From NCBI GenBank assembly GCA_963723595.1, contig CAVRRQ010000005.1, positions 106,598-170,597 of the forward strand: a stretch of 64,000 nt of DNA. Reading direction: 5' to 3'. This DNA is from RYN-230 sp963723595 (lineage in GTDB: Bacteria > Actinomycetota > Actinomycetes > Streptosporangiales > Streptosporangiaceae). The notes under the pieces were generated by a model, which searched no databases, had not been told where the DNA came from, and saw only the letters and a program-made list of their open reading frames with translations. Shown here one piece after another: positions 17,327 to 27,640 of the stretch (the stretch's first letter is position 1; each line of letters begins with the position of its first letter). The position numbers and the translations under genes were made by a program.

Positions 17327-18614
17327 GCCGTCTCGCCGAGCGGGAGAACGGCGGACACCACGAAGCCGCCACCGGCCGACGGCCCGGCCGAGAGAGAGCC
17401 ACCGAGCAGCGCTACCCGCTCACGCATGCCGGTCAGCCCGTGACCAGACCCGGGTTCGGCCCGGGACGGGTCGGCGGGCCCCCCGGGGCCATTAGCTACC
17501 CGCAGCCGGACCGCGCCGGCATCATGGCCCACCGACACGGCGACCGTGGCTCCGGGGGCATGCTGGCTGGCATTGGACAGCGATTCCTGCACAATCCGGT
17601 ACGCGCACACCGCCACGCCGGAAGGCACCTGCTCCAGCGCGGGGGGTGCGGACAGCTCGACCGATACCCCGGCCCGCCGGGCGGCATCGACGAGCGCGGG
17701 CAGGTCTGAGAGCTGAGGCTGCGGTGCCAGCCCGGCGGGCTGATCCTGGCGCAGCACGCCCAGCAGCCGCCGCATGTCCGCCAGCGCCTCGCGGGCCACC
17801 CCGCTCAGCGCGCCGAACTCGGCGATGGCTGATTCGGGCAGATCGCTGAGGCGGTAAGGCGCGGTCTCGGCCTGGACCGCGATCAGCGACATGTGATGGG
17901 CGACCACGTCATGCAGTTCCCGCGCGATCCGGGTGCGCTCCACCAGCACGGCCCGCCGCGCCCGCTCCAGCTCGGTGCGCTCGGTCTGAGCGGCCAGCGC
18001 CTGCTGGGTGCGCCACCGGGAACTAATGCTGTCCAAGAGGATAGTCCCGGCGGTGAACACGATGGTGGCGCCGAGTGGGCCATTCAAGTCGGCCAGGTCC
18101 GTCACTAGCCATAGCCACCAGGGGATAAGGCTCAGCGCCCACATCCACCACAGCACCGGCCGCCCATACCGGACCCCGGCCACGCCGAGCACCACCAGCA
18201 GCACCAGCACCTGGGCCGGGCCCCAGGGCCAGCCTCCCCACCACTCACCGGGTACAAGTGGGATAAGGAGCAGCGCCAGCCACCCTACCGCCAGCCCAGC
18301 AGCGGATACCGGGCCGCCAGCAGCAGCGGCACCACCACCACCGACACGGCCAGCAACATCCGCCCCATGCGCGGTGCGGAGCTGAACGGCGTGGGAGGGA
18401 TTCCGAGCTGCGCATGCATGCTGGCCAGGTTCAGCACGCAAAGCCCCAGCGCCGTCAGGCTCAGCGCTAGATAGGCCCGGCGCTGCCAAGGGGGATGCCA
18501 CCAGGCCGGGGGCGCGTCCGGGCCGACCAGCACCTGGACCAGCCCGCGCCATGCCCGGCGCGCCACCAGGCCAGCGCTGCTCGCCGCCAGTGCGCTGCCG
18601 GGCATCTGTTTCAC
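17323..18614 (-). CDS. Sensor histidine kinase (frame break near 18297)
   Basis: A kinase of about 430 residues. The GTG at 18614 gives an N-terminus with hydrophobic helices (YLALSLTALGLCVLNLASMH and LLAVSVVVVPLLLAARYPLL). Near 18297 one missing G ends that frame; the next frame continues with more helices and the catalytic part. The HisKA_3 box is RTRIARELHDVVAHHMSLIA; the ATPase part has VQESLSNASQHAPG and GHGLTGMRERVALLGG. It is coupled to the response regulator by a four-base overlap. The signal may be the substrate of the neighbouring ABC transporter, a common arrangement in actinomycetes. Confidence 0.88.
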
Positions 18615-18660
18615 GATGTCAGCGTAGGCCGCTGGCGGCGACCGCTCATCACACCGGCAT

Positions 18661-18720
18661 GGTCATACCCAGGTATGAACTCACCCGGCCGCCGGGCCGG
18701 ACTACCTGCGTGGTATGACC
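18661..18720. promoter_or_regulatory. Repeated palindromic operator sites
   Basis: GGTCATACC at 18661-18669 and its exact reverse complement GGTATGACC at 18712-18720 flank the divergent region. The first also forms the palindrome TCATACC-CA-GGTATGA (18663-18678). They lie between the kinase gene and the ABC ATPase gene, so the response regulator at 16571 is the obvious candidate to bind here. Confidence 0.6.
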
Positions 18721-18831
18721 CTCAATCCGGCTCCCTGGTGCGATGACGGGCACCAGCCCACCGGCCAGCCTTGACCGCAGTGCTTCTTTCACGCATCGCC
18801 CTGTACCTGACCCGTTTCCGGGAGGCGCATC

Positions 18832-19590
18832 ATGAATGTCGAGATCTCCGGGCTGACCCGGCGCTTCGGCCGCACCATGGCGGTGGCGGGGGCGGACCTG
18901 CAGGCTGGCCCGGGGGTGTTCGGGCTGCTGGGCCCGAACGGGGCGGGAAAGACCTCGCTGCTGCGGATGATGGCGACGGCGGTCCCGCCGACCTCGGGCC
19001 GGCTACGGCTGCTGGGCCGCGATCCGGGCCGCTACGGCCCGCGGCAGGAGATCCGGCGCCGGCTCGGGTACCTGCCGCAGAACCTCGGCTATTACCCGGG
19101 CTTCACGGTGGCGGAGTTCGTGGAGTACTTCGCGCTGCTGAAGGAGATGCCCGCGGCGCGGGTTCAGGCCGCGGTGGCGGCGGCCGTCGACCGGGTCGAG
19201 CTAGGCGGCAAGGCGAAGGCCCGGCTGCGCACCCTGTCGGGCGGGATGCTCCGCCGGGTGGGGATCGCCCAGGCGATCGTCAACGAGCCGGAGTTGCTGC
19301 TGCTGGACGAGCCGACCGCCGGGCTGGATCCCCAGCAGCGGATGCTTTTCCGGGGGCTGCTCCGGGACCTCGGCCAGCGCGCCACCGTGGTGGTCAGCAC
19401 CCACCTGGTGGAAGACGTCGGCGCCGCTTGCGCTCAGGTCGCGCTCATGGACCAGGGCAAGATCGTCTTTCACGGCATCCCGGCTGACCTGGTCGCTCGC
19501 GGCGAGGACTCGGCCGCGGAAGGCCAGGACATCGGCGATTCGCCGCTGGAGCGCGGGTACAGCGCCGTCCTGGCCGGAGGCCGGTCATGA
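18832..19590 (+). CDS. ABC transporter ATP-binding protein
   Basis: A 252-residue ATPase. Walker A is LLGPNGAGKTSLLRMM, the Q-loop region LGYLPQNLGYYPGFTV, the signature TLSGGMLRRVGIAQAI, Walker B LLLLDEPTAGLDPQQR and the switch His STHLVED. GGGAGGCGC precedes the ATG. It overlaps the permease gene by four bases. With the two membrane proteins that follow it forms an ABC-2 type system next to a divergent two-component system; antibiotic or peptide export is likely but not shown. Confidence 0.9.
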   Translation: MNVEISGLTRRFGRTMAVAGADLQAGPGVFGLLGPNGAGKTSLLRMMATAVPPTSGRLRLLGRDPGRYGPRQEIRRRLGYLPQNLGYYPGFTVAEFVEYFALLKEMPAARVQAAVAAAVDRVELGGKAKARLRTLSGGMLRRVGIAQAIVNEPELLLLDEPTAGLDPQQRMLFRGLLRDLGQRATVVVSTHLVEDVGAACAQVALMDQGKIVFHGIPADLVARGEDSAAEGQDIGDSPLERGYSAVLAGGRS

Positions 19591-21134
19591 CCGCCACCAA
19601 CGCCCCGGCCGTCTCCCGGCCGCGGCCGGCCCCCCGGCAACCCGCTCTGGTGACGGCCCGGCTGCTGCGCCTGGAACTGCGCCATAACGCCATGCTGTGG
19701 ATGCTGCCGGTGGTCTTCGCGCTGTTCTGGCTCACCACATACCGCAAAACCATGGCCATGCCGCCCCTGTGGAACATGCGCGCCGTCAGCCTGCAAAGCG
19801 GCGCGATCCTGGATTTCATCACTCCTGTGGTCGGCGCGGCCGCGTGGATGGGGTCCCGGGATGCCCGCCGCCACACCTCCGAGCTGATGAGGATCACCGC
19901 CCGGCCGCGATGGGCCCGCCTGCTGCCGACGTGGGCCGCCACCACCTGCTGGGCCCTGGCGGGTTACCTGGTCTGTCTGGCCGTCCTATACGGGATGACG
20001 GCGCGCCAGGCCAGCTGGGGCGGCCCGCTGTGGTGGCCGGCCGCGGTCGTGGCCGCGAGCCTGCCGGCCTTCGCTGCGCTGGGGTTCGTCGCCGGGGCTC
20101 TGCTGCCCAGCCGGTTCACGGCACCGCTGGCCGCCATCGCCGCGTTCTTCGTGCTCGCGCTCAGCACCCAGCTCATCGTCGGCAGCCAGTCGTACTGGCA
20201 GGTCTCGCCCGTGGTCGCCGCCCCCTGGGATGTCGGATCGAACGCGAGCATGGCGACCTTTTACCCCTACGTTCCTGACCTGGCCATAGCCCAGGTGATG
20301 TTCGCAGCGGGGCTGACCGTGGCGCTGCTGGCGGCCCTGGCCCTGCCCCGGGGCTCCGGCGGACGGGGCCTGCGCGCCGCCGCTGCGGCGGTCACCGCGG
20401 CCGGCCTGGCGGCCGCCGGGACCGCTGTGGCGCTGGCCGGAACCGGCACGCTGGACAGCCAGGGCATGATCGCCATCCCGGCCTTGCATGACGCGGCCAG
20501 CGACCGGCCGATCCGCTTCACCCCGGTCTGCAGCCATACCGCGATACCGGTCTGCCTGAATCCCGCCTACGCAAGCTATCTTCCGGTCACGGTCTCCGCC
20601 CTCGGACCGCTGCTCAGCGAGGTGGCTGGCCTGCCGGGCGCATCGGCCCGCATCAGCCAGGCCGCGGCGTTCTACCGGCAGGGAACCGGCAACGCCGTCA
20701 GCATCGGGCTGGCTGGCCCGGCTCTCAGCGGCCGGCCACCGGTGTTCCGTTTCCTTATTCCGGTCCAGCTGGCCGGACCCGCCCTGACTACCAGCCAACT
20801 GGCCGCCGAGATCAGATCGGGCACCGGGCTCGGCATTGCCTCCAGCATCGTCGGCGCGGGCCGCCACCCGTCCCCGGCCCAGCAGGCGGTGCTGGCGGTC
20901 CTGGCCCGGGCGTCCGGCCTGCCGCAGCCCACCGCGCCTCCCCGCAGTACACCATCGGGCAGCCGCCGGCGCGGGGCGCCGAGCCCGCCGGCGCCAGAGC
21001 CCGCCCCCGGATCACCGGCCGACGCCGCCGCCCAGCGGTTCGCGGCCCTGACCCCGCCGGCCCGCCGCGTCTGGCTCGTCCGGCACCTGCCCGCGCTGCG
21101 GGCCGGCCAGATCACCCTGGCGCAGCTGCCATGA
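19587..21134 (+). CDS. ABC transporter membrane protein (large)
   Basis: A 515-residue protein. The first 280 residues hold about six membrane helices (for example MLWMLPVVFALFWLTTY and AAIAAFFVLALSTQLIVGS). A large extracytoplasmic domain of about 200 residues follows, with two Cys in FTPVCSHTAIPVC, and then a Pro/Ala-rich tail. No family beyond ABC-2-like permease is recognised. It is coupled by four-base overlaps to the ATPase before and the membrane protein after. Confidence 0.78.
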   Translation: MTATNAPAVSRPRPAPRQPALVTARLLRLELRHNAMLWMLPVVFALFWLTTYRKTMAMPPLWNMRAVSLQSGAILDFITPVVGAAAWMGSRDARRHTSELMRITARPRWARLLPTWAATTCWALAGYLVCLAVLYGMTARQASWGGPLWWPAAVVAASLPAFAALGFVAGALLPSRFTAPLAAIAAFFVLALSTQLIVGSQSYWQVSPVVAAPWDVGSNASMATFYPYVPDLAIAQVMFAAGLTVALLAALALPRGSGGRGLRAAAAAVTAAGLAAAGTAVALAGTGTLDSQGMIAIPALHDAASDRPIRFTPVCSHTAIPVCLNPAYASYLPVTVSALGPLLSEVAGLPGASARISQAAAFYRQGTGNAVSIGLAGPALSGRPPVFRFLIPVQLAGPALTTSQLAAEIRSGTGLGIASSIVGAGRHPSPAQQAVLAVLARASGLPQPTAPPRSTPSGSRRRGAPSPPAPEPAPGSPADAAAQRFAALTPPARRVWLVRHLPALRAGQITLAQLP

Positions 21135-21848
21135 CGGCCGGCGGGGCAGGCAACGTGACGGCACCGGCCGAACGGGCCCGCCCAGCGCGGCCAGGCCGCC
21201 CGGGGCGGCGGGCCCGCCCGGCGCGGCAGGGCCAGCCAGTCGCGGCGCGAATGCGCCTGGTGCGGCTGTACGCCACCAGCCGGCGGGTCCCGGCGGCCGT
21301 AGCCGCGATAGTGGTGTGCGCTATCGGGCTGAGGATCGCGCTGGTCCGGTCCTGGGACAGCTACGGCGCCCTGCAACTGCCGCTGGTGTTCGAGGCCGGA
21401 GCCGCGGCCGCCATCACCGCCGTTACCGCGAGCCGGCTCGGCGAACCGGAACGGGTGGCCGGCCGGTGGCTGCCGTTCCTGCGGCTGGCCACCGTGCTGG
21501 CGCTGACCGCGGTGGCGGTCGGCGCGCTGGCCGCCGCCGGGGGTCGGTGCGCACCTGGCCGGCGGCACCCTGGACGTCCTGCGCAACGTGGCCGGGATGA
21601 CCGGCATCGGCCTGCTGTGCGCGGCCGCTCTCGGCGGCGGCCTGGCCTGGGCCGGCCCGACCGGCTACCTGGTCGTCGGCGTGTACGCGCTGTACACGCA
21701 GTGGCATCACCCGGCACTGACCACGCCGTGGATCTGGCCGGCCCGGCCCCCGCACGACCTGGGCGCGGCGATCTGCGCCGGGCTGGTGTTCACCGTCGGG
21801 CTGGCGGTCTTCGCGGTGCGCGGAGCCCGCGATCGCGCCGACGAGTGA
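21131..21848 (+). CDS. ABC-system membrane protein (frame break near 21543)
   Basis: A protein of about 238 residues with a basic N-terminus (about 35 residues of Arg/Pro/Ala) and four or five hydrophobic segments: VPAAVAAIVVCAIGLRIALV, LPLVFEAGAAAAITAVTA, LRLATVLALTAVAVGALAAA and, after one extra G in a run at 21539-21543, MTGIGLLCAAALGGGLAWAG and GLVFTVGLAVFAVRGA. It is the last gene of the ABC operon. No family was recognised. Confidence 0.7.
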
Positions 21849-21907
21849 TCCGCGGAAGCGCCCGGCCCCAGGTGCAGCTTCGCCCGGGCCGACATTTCCC
21901 GCGTACG

Positions 21908-21945
21908 GTGCGCCTCAACCGGGCAAATCACCCGGCTAAGCGCAC
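21908..21945. terminator. Two-tier hairpin between the ABC operon and the mbtG-like gene
   Basis: GTGCGC pairs with GCGCAC outside an inner CCGGG/CCCGG stem. It could terminate the ABC operon or form a structured leader for the next gene. No IdeR/DmdR iron box was seen here. Confidence 0.45.
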
Positions 21946-22014
21946 GTTTCACGGGAAAGGTGCGGCTGGGCACCCGGCAGCACCGGGGAGGGCCGCCGGG
22001 CTATTGTCGGGCCC

Positions 22015-23289
22015 ATGCGGACACTGGCGGTGATCGGTGCGGGCGCCAAGGGCATCGCCATCGCCGCGAAGGCCCGGGCGCTCGCCGCCGCGGGACTCGA
22101 CCCGCCCCGGGTGGTGCTCGTCGAGCGGAGCGCACCGGCCGCGGACTGGATCGGCCGCCAGGGCTACACCGACGGCTCACTGCCGCTGGGCACCCCACCC
22201 GAGAAAGACGTCGGCTACCCCTACCCGCCGGGCTGGGGTGCGGCCTCGGGCGCGGTGACCGACGCGATGATGGCCTACAGCTGGCCGCGGAACCTGATCG
22301 CCGGGGGCGCTTACGCCGACTGGGTGGATCGCGGCCGCCTCCGGCCGACGCATCGCGAGTGGGGCGCGTACCTGCATGAAGTCGCCGTGAAGTGCGGGGC
22401 CGAGATCCTCGCTGACGAGGTGACCGCGCTGGAGACCGAGGCCGGCCGCTGGCGGCTGGGGCTGGCCGGCGGCGGCACCCTGGAGGCGGACGGGGTCGTC
22501 GTGACCGGACCCGGGCCGCCGGTCACCGTGCCGGGCCAGCCAGACGATCACCCGCTGGTCCTGGACGGCCGCGGTTACTGGCAGCACCTGGGCGACCTGG
22601 GCCGCCGGGCCCGGAACATCTGTGTCATCGGCAGCGGCGAGACGGCTGCCTGGGTCGTGATCACCCTGGCCAGGCAATGCCATGAGCATTCCGCCATCGA
22701 CGTGCTGACCAGCCGGGGTGTCCTCTACTCGCGCGGCGAGAGCTACGACGAGAACCGTTTCTACTCCGATCCCGGCGACTGGCCCCGGCTGGCCGAGTCG
22801 CACCGCCGCGAGTTCCTCGATCGCACCGACCGGGGCGTGTTCTCGGTCCAGGCCGAGGCGACGCTGAACCAGCTGCGCGGCTTCCGCACCCTCGCCGGGC
22901 GGGCGCTGCACATCGAGGCCGGCCAGCGGCAGGTCGTGGTCACCATCGGATACGGCGACGAGCGGGAACGCGTCGCGTACGACCTGGTCGTCGTGGCCCG
23001 CGGCTTCGACGGCCACTGGTTCGAGCGGCTGCTGGGCGGCGAGGCCCGGCGGCGCGCCTCGACCGCCGCCCGTGCCGGGGATGAGCTGGAGCGGCGGATC
23101 GACGTGGACCTGGCCGTCTCGGGGCTGGACCCGCCGCTGCACCTGCCGGTGCTGGCCGGGCTCGCGCAGGGGCCGGGCTTCCCCAACCTCAGCTGCCTCG
23201 GGCCTGCTCAGCGACCGCGTCCTGCGCCGCTACGTCCCGCTGCCGCGCCGACGGCCCCGCAGCTCGCCGAGAGGAGCGGCCGTGCCTGA
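22015..23289 (+). CDS. Lysine N6-hydroxylase, MbtG-like siderophore enzyme
   Basis: A flavoprotein of about 424 residues that closely follows mycobacterial MbtG, which hydroxylates the lysine side-chain nitrogen in mycobactin synthesis. It shares VIGAGAKGIAIAAKA (FAD dinucleotide fold), LGTPPEKDVGYPY, YSWPRNLIAGGAYADWVDRG, the NADPH-binding VIGSGETAAW, GESYDENRFYSDP, RTDRGVFSVQ and the C-terminal GFPNLSCLGLLSDRVL. The last motif needs a shift near 23205 (one extra C), with a return to frame near 23250. No NRPS or transport genes for a siderophore are in the window, so it stands alone. Confidence 0.83.
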   Translation: MRTLAVIGAGAKGIAIAAKARALAAAGLDPPRVVLVERSAPAADWIGRQGYTDGSLPLGTPPEKDVGYPYPPGWGAASGAVTDAMMAYSWPRNLIAGGAYADWVDRGRLRPTHREWGAYLHEVAVKCGAEILADEVTALETEAGRWRLGLAGGGTLEADGVVVTGPGPPVTVPGQPDDHPLVLDGRGYWQHLGDLGRRARNICVIGSGETAAWVVITLARQCHEHSAIDVLTSRGVLYSRGESYDENRFYSDPGDWPRLAESHRREFLDRTDRGVFSVQAEATLNQLRGFRTLAGRALHIEAGQRQVVVTIGYGDERERVAYDLVVVARGFDGHWFERLLGGEARRRASTAARAGDELERRIDVDLAVSGLDPPLHLPVLAGLAQGPGFPNLSCLGPAQRPRPAPLRPAAAPTAPQLAERSGRA

Positions 23290-23530
23290 GTTGCCCTACG
23301 GAGCCTGGGAGCACGACGACTACGTGCACCGCGGCGTGGTCCTGCCCGGCCCGGCTGGCCGAACGGCTGGCGGCCGAGGCCGAGCGGCGCGGCATCTCGG
23401 TCAGCGATCTGCTGGCCGAGTACGCCGAAGCGGGCCTGCCCGCCCAGCCCCAGATTCCTGATTACGCCCGCCGCGCGCCCCGCCTCGCCCGGCATCCAGT
23501 CCCATGGGTGAAACCTGGTGCACACCCAAC
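23282..23530 (+). CDS. Small ribbon-helix-helix-like protein (frame break; end uncertain)
   Basis: It starts at a GTG overlapping the mbtG-like stop, with GAGAGGAG upstream. After an extra base near 23357 it reads VVLPARLAERLAAEAERRGI then SVSDLLAEYAEAGL, the pattern of a CopG/RHH DNA-binding protein. The corrected frame then runs on without a stop into the hypF frame, so another indel must be present and the true end is unknown. Function is not assigned. Confidence 0.4.
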
Positions 23531-23642
23531 TACACCAAGCCCGCACCCACGTCCGCGTCGGGTCCCGCCGTCCACTCAGGTACCACCGGACTCACCAGCC
23601 CCGGGACCGGCACGGCCGGGGGAAAGGCGGCACACTGGGCTG

Positions 23643-26012
23643 GTGGCAGCAAACAACGTCCGGACCTCCATCCGGGTCGAGGGCGTGGTCCAGGGGGTCG
23701 GGATTCCGCCCGTTCGTGTACTCCCTGGCCACCCGGCTGGGCCTGGCGGGCTGGGTCGGCAACGACGTGGACGGCGTGTTCGCCGAGGTCGAAGGCCCCG
23801 CCGAGCACATCCGGGACTTCCTGGCCGCGCTGGAGCGGGACGCGCCGCCGCTGGCCCGGGTCGAGCGGGTCAGCGCCCAGCCGATGACCCCGGACGGGCG
23901 TCCCGGCTTCGCCATCGTGGCCAGCGACACGGCCGGCCGCCGCCGAGCCCTGGTCTCCGCCGACAGCGCCACCTGCGCGGACTGCCTGCCGCGAGCTGGC
24001 CGACCCGGCCGACCGGCGGTTCGGCTACCCGTTCATCAACTGCACGAACTGCGGCCCCCGGTTCACCATCGTCCGCGACGTGCCCTACGACCGGCCGCTG
24101 ACCACGATGGCGGGCTTCGCCATGTGCGCGGCGTGCGAGGCGGAGTACCACGACCCCGCGAACCGCCGGTTCCACGCCCAGCCGGTGTGCTGCCCGGCCT
24201 GCGGCCCGGGGCTGTCGCTGCTCGCCGCGGACGGGACGCAGGACTGGCTCCGGGCGGCCGGCAGACAGCACCCCGGACGGCCGCGCTGGCCGGGGCCGTG
24301 GCCGCGCTGGCCGGCGGCCAGAGGTGCTCGCGGTGAAGGGCCTGGGCGGCTACCACCTGGCGGTGGACGCGGCCAGCGAGAAGGCCGCGGCGCTGCTGCG
24401 GGCGCGCAAGCACCGGGAGGACAAGCCGTTCGCGGTGATGGTGGCCGGACCTGGCCGGTGCGCGGGCCCTGTGCGAGGTGGACGACCTGGCGGCGGGCCT
24501 GCTGGCCAGCCCCCGGCGGCCCATCGTCCTGCTGCCGCGCCGGGCGCCGGCGCGACCCGGCCGGCGGCCACCGACGCCGGCCGCCCGACCGCTCGCGGCG
24601 GCCGTGGCCCCGGGCAACCGGCAGCTGGGCGTGATGCTGCCCTACACCCCGCTGCACCATCTGCTGCTCCGCGACTTCGGCCGACCGATGGTGCTGACCA
24701 GCGGCAACGTCTCCGACGAGCCGATCGCCTACCGGGACGAGGACGCCCTGGCCCGGCTGGGCGGCATCGCGGACGTGTTCCTCACCCACGACCGGCCGAT
24801 CCATATCCGGACCGACGACTCGGTGGTCCGCCCGTTCCGCGGCCGGGAGGCCGTGCTGCGCCGCTCCCGGGGTTACGTGCCGGAGCCGCTCGCCGTGGCC
24901 AGCCGCTTCGGCCGGCCGGTGCTGGCCTGCGGCGCGGAGCTGAAGAACACGTTCTGCCTCGGCCGCGGGGACCGCGCCTTCCTCTCCCATCACGTCGGTG
25001 ACCTGGAGAACTACGAGACGCTGCGCTCGTTCACCGAGGGGATCGGGCACTTCCGGCGGCTGTTCGACGTGGACGCCGCAGATCGTGGCCCACGACCTGC
25101 ACCCGGAGTACCTGTCCACCAAGTACGCCCTGGAGCAGGACGACTGCGTGCTGGCCGGCGTGCAGCACCATCACGCGCACATCGCCTCCTGCCTGGCCGA
25201 CAACGGCGAGACCGGGCCGGTCATCGGGGTCGCCTTCGACGGCACCGGCTACGGGACGGACGGCACGATCTGGGGCGGCGAATTCCTGCTCGCCGACCTG
25301 GCCGACGCGGAGCGGGCCGGGCACCTGGCCGGCGTGCCGATGCCCGGCGGCGCGGCCGCGATCCGCCAGCCCTGGCGGATGGCCGCCGCCTACCTGGACG
25401 CCGCCTTCCCGGGCGGCCTGCCCGGGGGCCTCGACGATCGCCTGGACGTGGCCGCCGGAATCCGGAGCCTGGCCGGACGTGCTCGCCCTGGGCCGGCGCG
25501 GCGATGAACGCCCCCTGACGTCCAGCGCCGGGCGGCTGTTCGACGCGGTCGCCGCCCTGCTGGGGATCCGCGACGCCATCAACTACGAGGGCCAGGCCGC
25601 GGTCGAACTGGAGCAGCTGACCGCCACGTCACGCCACGACCCGTACCCGGCGGCCATCACCGGACGGGCAGCCGGTGACCGTGGCGGGCTCCGACCTGGT
25701 CCGCGCCGCGGCCGAGGACCTGCTGGCCGGGGTTCCGCGGGAGGTCATCGGCGCCCGGTTCCACCACGGAGTGGCCGCCATGATCGGCGAGGCCTGCGGG
25801 CTGCTGCGGGAGCGGTCCGGACTGGCCACGGTGGCGCTGTCCGGCGGGGTGTTCCAGAACCTGCTCCTGCTCGGCACCGTCGTGGACCTGCTGGAGGGCA
25901 TGGAGTTTCCGGGTGCTGACCCATTCCCGGGTCCCGCCGAACGACGGCGGGATCAGCCTGGGACAGGCTGTGGTGGCCGCGGCGTGGGACCGCGGCGGGG
26001 CGGCTGGCTTAA
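23643..26012 (+). CDS. hypF: Carbamoyltransferase HypF (at least nine frame breaks)
   Basis: HypF makes the carbamoyl group from carbamoyl phosphate and transfers it to HypE. In order: acylphosphatase domain (GVVQGVGFRPFVYSL, GNDVDGVFAEVEG), two zinc fingers (CADCLRELADPADRRFGYPF, CTNCGPRFTI; CAACEAEYHDP, CCPACGP), the YrdC-like domain (LAVKGLGGYHLAVDA, RKHREDKPFAVMV, LTSGNVSDEPI) and the Kae1-like domain (CGAELKNTFCLGRGDRAFLS, QHHHAHIAS, GVAFDGTGYG, GGEFLL, ALSGGVFQNLLL, NDGG). Breaks near 23697, 24001, 24250, 24311, 24451, 25078, 25486, 25662 and 25909 are mostly single extra bases. All motifs survive. It is 15 kb from the other hyp genes. Confidence 0.88.
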
Positions 26013-26032
26013 CGCTGCGAGAGCATGGGGGT

Positions 26033-27046
26033 ATGACCGAGACACTGACGAAGGTTCCTTTCGGGCAGACCGACATGACCATCACCCGGGCCGGTTTCGG
26101 TGCCTGGGCGATCGGCGGCGGAGGCTGGGCCTTCGCCTGGGGAGACCAGGAAGACGACGATTCGGTGGCCGCCATCCGGCACGCGGTCGAGTCCGGGATC
26201 AACTGGGTGGACACCGCAGCCGTGTACGGCCTGGGGCACTCCGAGGAGGTCGTGGCGCGGGCGCTGCGCGACCTGCCCGAGGCAGACCGCCCCTACGTGT
26301 TCACCAAGGGCGGCCTGATCTGGGACGAGTCCGACCGGAACAAGCCCGCCAGCCGGGTCGGCAACCCGGCCAGCCTGCGCCGTGAGGTGGAGGCGTCGCT
26401 GCGCCGCCTCGGGGTGGACCGCATCGACCTGTACCAGCTGCACTGGCCGGCGGAGGACGGGACGCCGCTGGAGGAGTACTGGCAGACGTTCGCGGACCTG
26501 CGCACCGAGGGCAAGATCCGGGCGGCCGGGCTGTCCAACCACAAGGTGCCCCAGCTCATCGCGGCCGAGGCGATCGCGCATGTCGACTCCCTGCAGCCGC
26601 AGTTCAGCCTCATCCACCGGGACAACGGCGCCGAGCTCATCCCCTGGTGCGCGGACCACGGCACCGGGGTCATCGTGTACAGCCCGATGGGCGCCGGCCT
26701 GCTCACCGGGGCGTTCACCCCGGAGCGGGCCGCGAACCTGGATCAGGGCGACTGGCGCAGCCGGAGCGGTGACTTCACCGGCGACGGCCTGACCCGGAAC
26801 CTGGCCCTGGTCGACGGGCTGCGGCCGGTCGCCGAGCGGCTCGGCGTGAGCCTGGGCGCGGTCGCGGTGGCGTGGACCCTGGCCTTCCCGGGGGTCAGCG
26901 GCGCGATCGTCGGGGCGCGCAGCCCGCAGCAGGTGGACGGCTGGCTGGCCGCCGCCGAACTCGTCCTGAACGACAAGGACCTGACCGAGATCGCGGCCGC
27001 GATCACCAGCAGCGGCGCGGGCACCGGGCCGGTTAGGCCCGGGTAG
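26033..27046 (+). CDS. Aldo/keto reductase
   Basis: A 337-residue NADPH-dependent aldo/keto reductase. The catalytic tetrad is visible as Asp and Tyr in NWVDTAAVYGLG, Lys in YVFTKGG and His in YQLHWP. It also has GLSNHKV and, at the end, the cofactor-binding GAIVGARSPQQVDGW. The frame is intact. The ATG at 26033 is preferred although the frame is open upstream into hypF. It converges on the TetR gene and overlaps it by 14 bases. The substrate is unknown. Confidence 0.9.
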   Translation: MTETLTKVPFGQTDMTITRAGFGAWAIGGGGWAFAWGDQEDDDSVAAIRHAVESGINWVDTAAVYGLGHSEEVVARALRDLPEADRPYVFTKGGLIWDESDRNKPASRVGNPASLRREVEASLRRLGVDRIDLYQLHWPAEDGTPLEEYWQTFADLRTEGKIRAAGLSNHKVPQLIAAEAIAHVDSLQPQFSLIHRDNGAELIPWCADHGTGVIVYSPMGAGLLTGAFTPERAANLDQGDWRSRSGDFTGDGLTRNLALVDGLRPVAERLGVSLGAVAVAWTLAFPGVSGAIVGARSPQQVDGWLAAAELVLNDKDLTEIAAAITSSGAGTGPVRPG

Positions 27047-27640
27047 CCGGCAGCGGGGCGTCCAGGACCGAGCAGGCCAGCGAGCGCAGCGCCGCGGACA
27101 GCCGGTCCGGTCCGGAGGTGGCCAGCTCATTCAGGACCGGCTCACCATGCAGCGAGCCGAGCAGCAGATGCGCCATCATGTCGGCGTCGGCATCGGGCCG
27201 CTGGGCCGCGATGAGGCCGCTGATGTGGTGGTGCCAGAACCGGTAGACCGGGTGCTTGTCGCGCTCCCCGGTCACGTCGTCTGCGGCGTGCGGGCCTGCG
27301 GCGGGCGGGTCTGCGGCGGCGGCAGCGCGGCGGCGGAGTAGGCGAGCTCCGCCATCAGGCTCTTGTTGCGGCTGACCACCTCGATGATCGCGTCGAGGAA
27401 GGCGAGCAGCCGGTCACGGTCCGGGGCACCCTCGCCCACGGCGGCGGCCCGGCGGTGACCGCCTCCTCCAGCGCCTGGGCGCGCTCCACCATGAGCGCGT
27501 ACATCAGGCCCATCCGGTTGCCGAACCGGTGGAAGACGGTCCCCTTCCCACGCCAGCGGCCGCGGCGACCTGCTCCATCGAGATGTCCTGGGGCCGGTGC
27601 GTGGCCCGGACGCGCGCCGTGAGCTTGGAGAACTACTCGG
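27033..27640 (-). pseudogene. TetR-family regulator, broken by several indels
   Basis: Pieces in three frames together make a TetR protein: THRPQDISMEQVAAAAGVG then KGTVFHRFGNRMGLMYALMV (helix-turn-helix), a segment DRLLAFLDAIIEVVSRNKSL, and the tail KHPVYRFWHHHISGLIAAQR to LPATRA with a stop at 27033. Breaks are near 27547, 27440 and 27280. The first helix expected before THRPQD is missing and no start codon is visible, so the gene may be truncated rather than only mis-sequenced. Confidence 0.6.
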
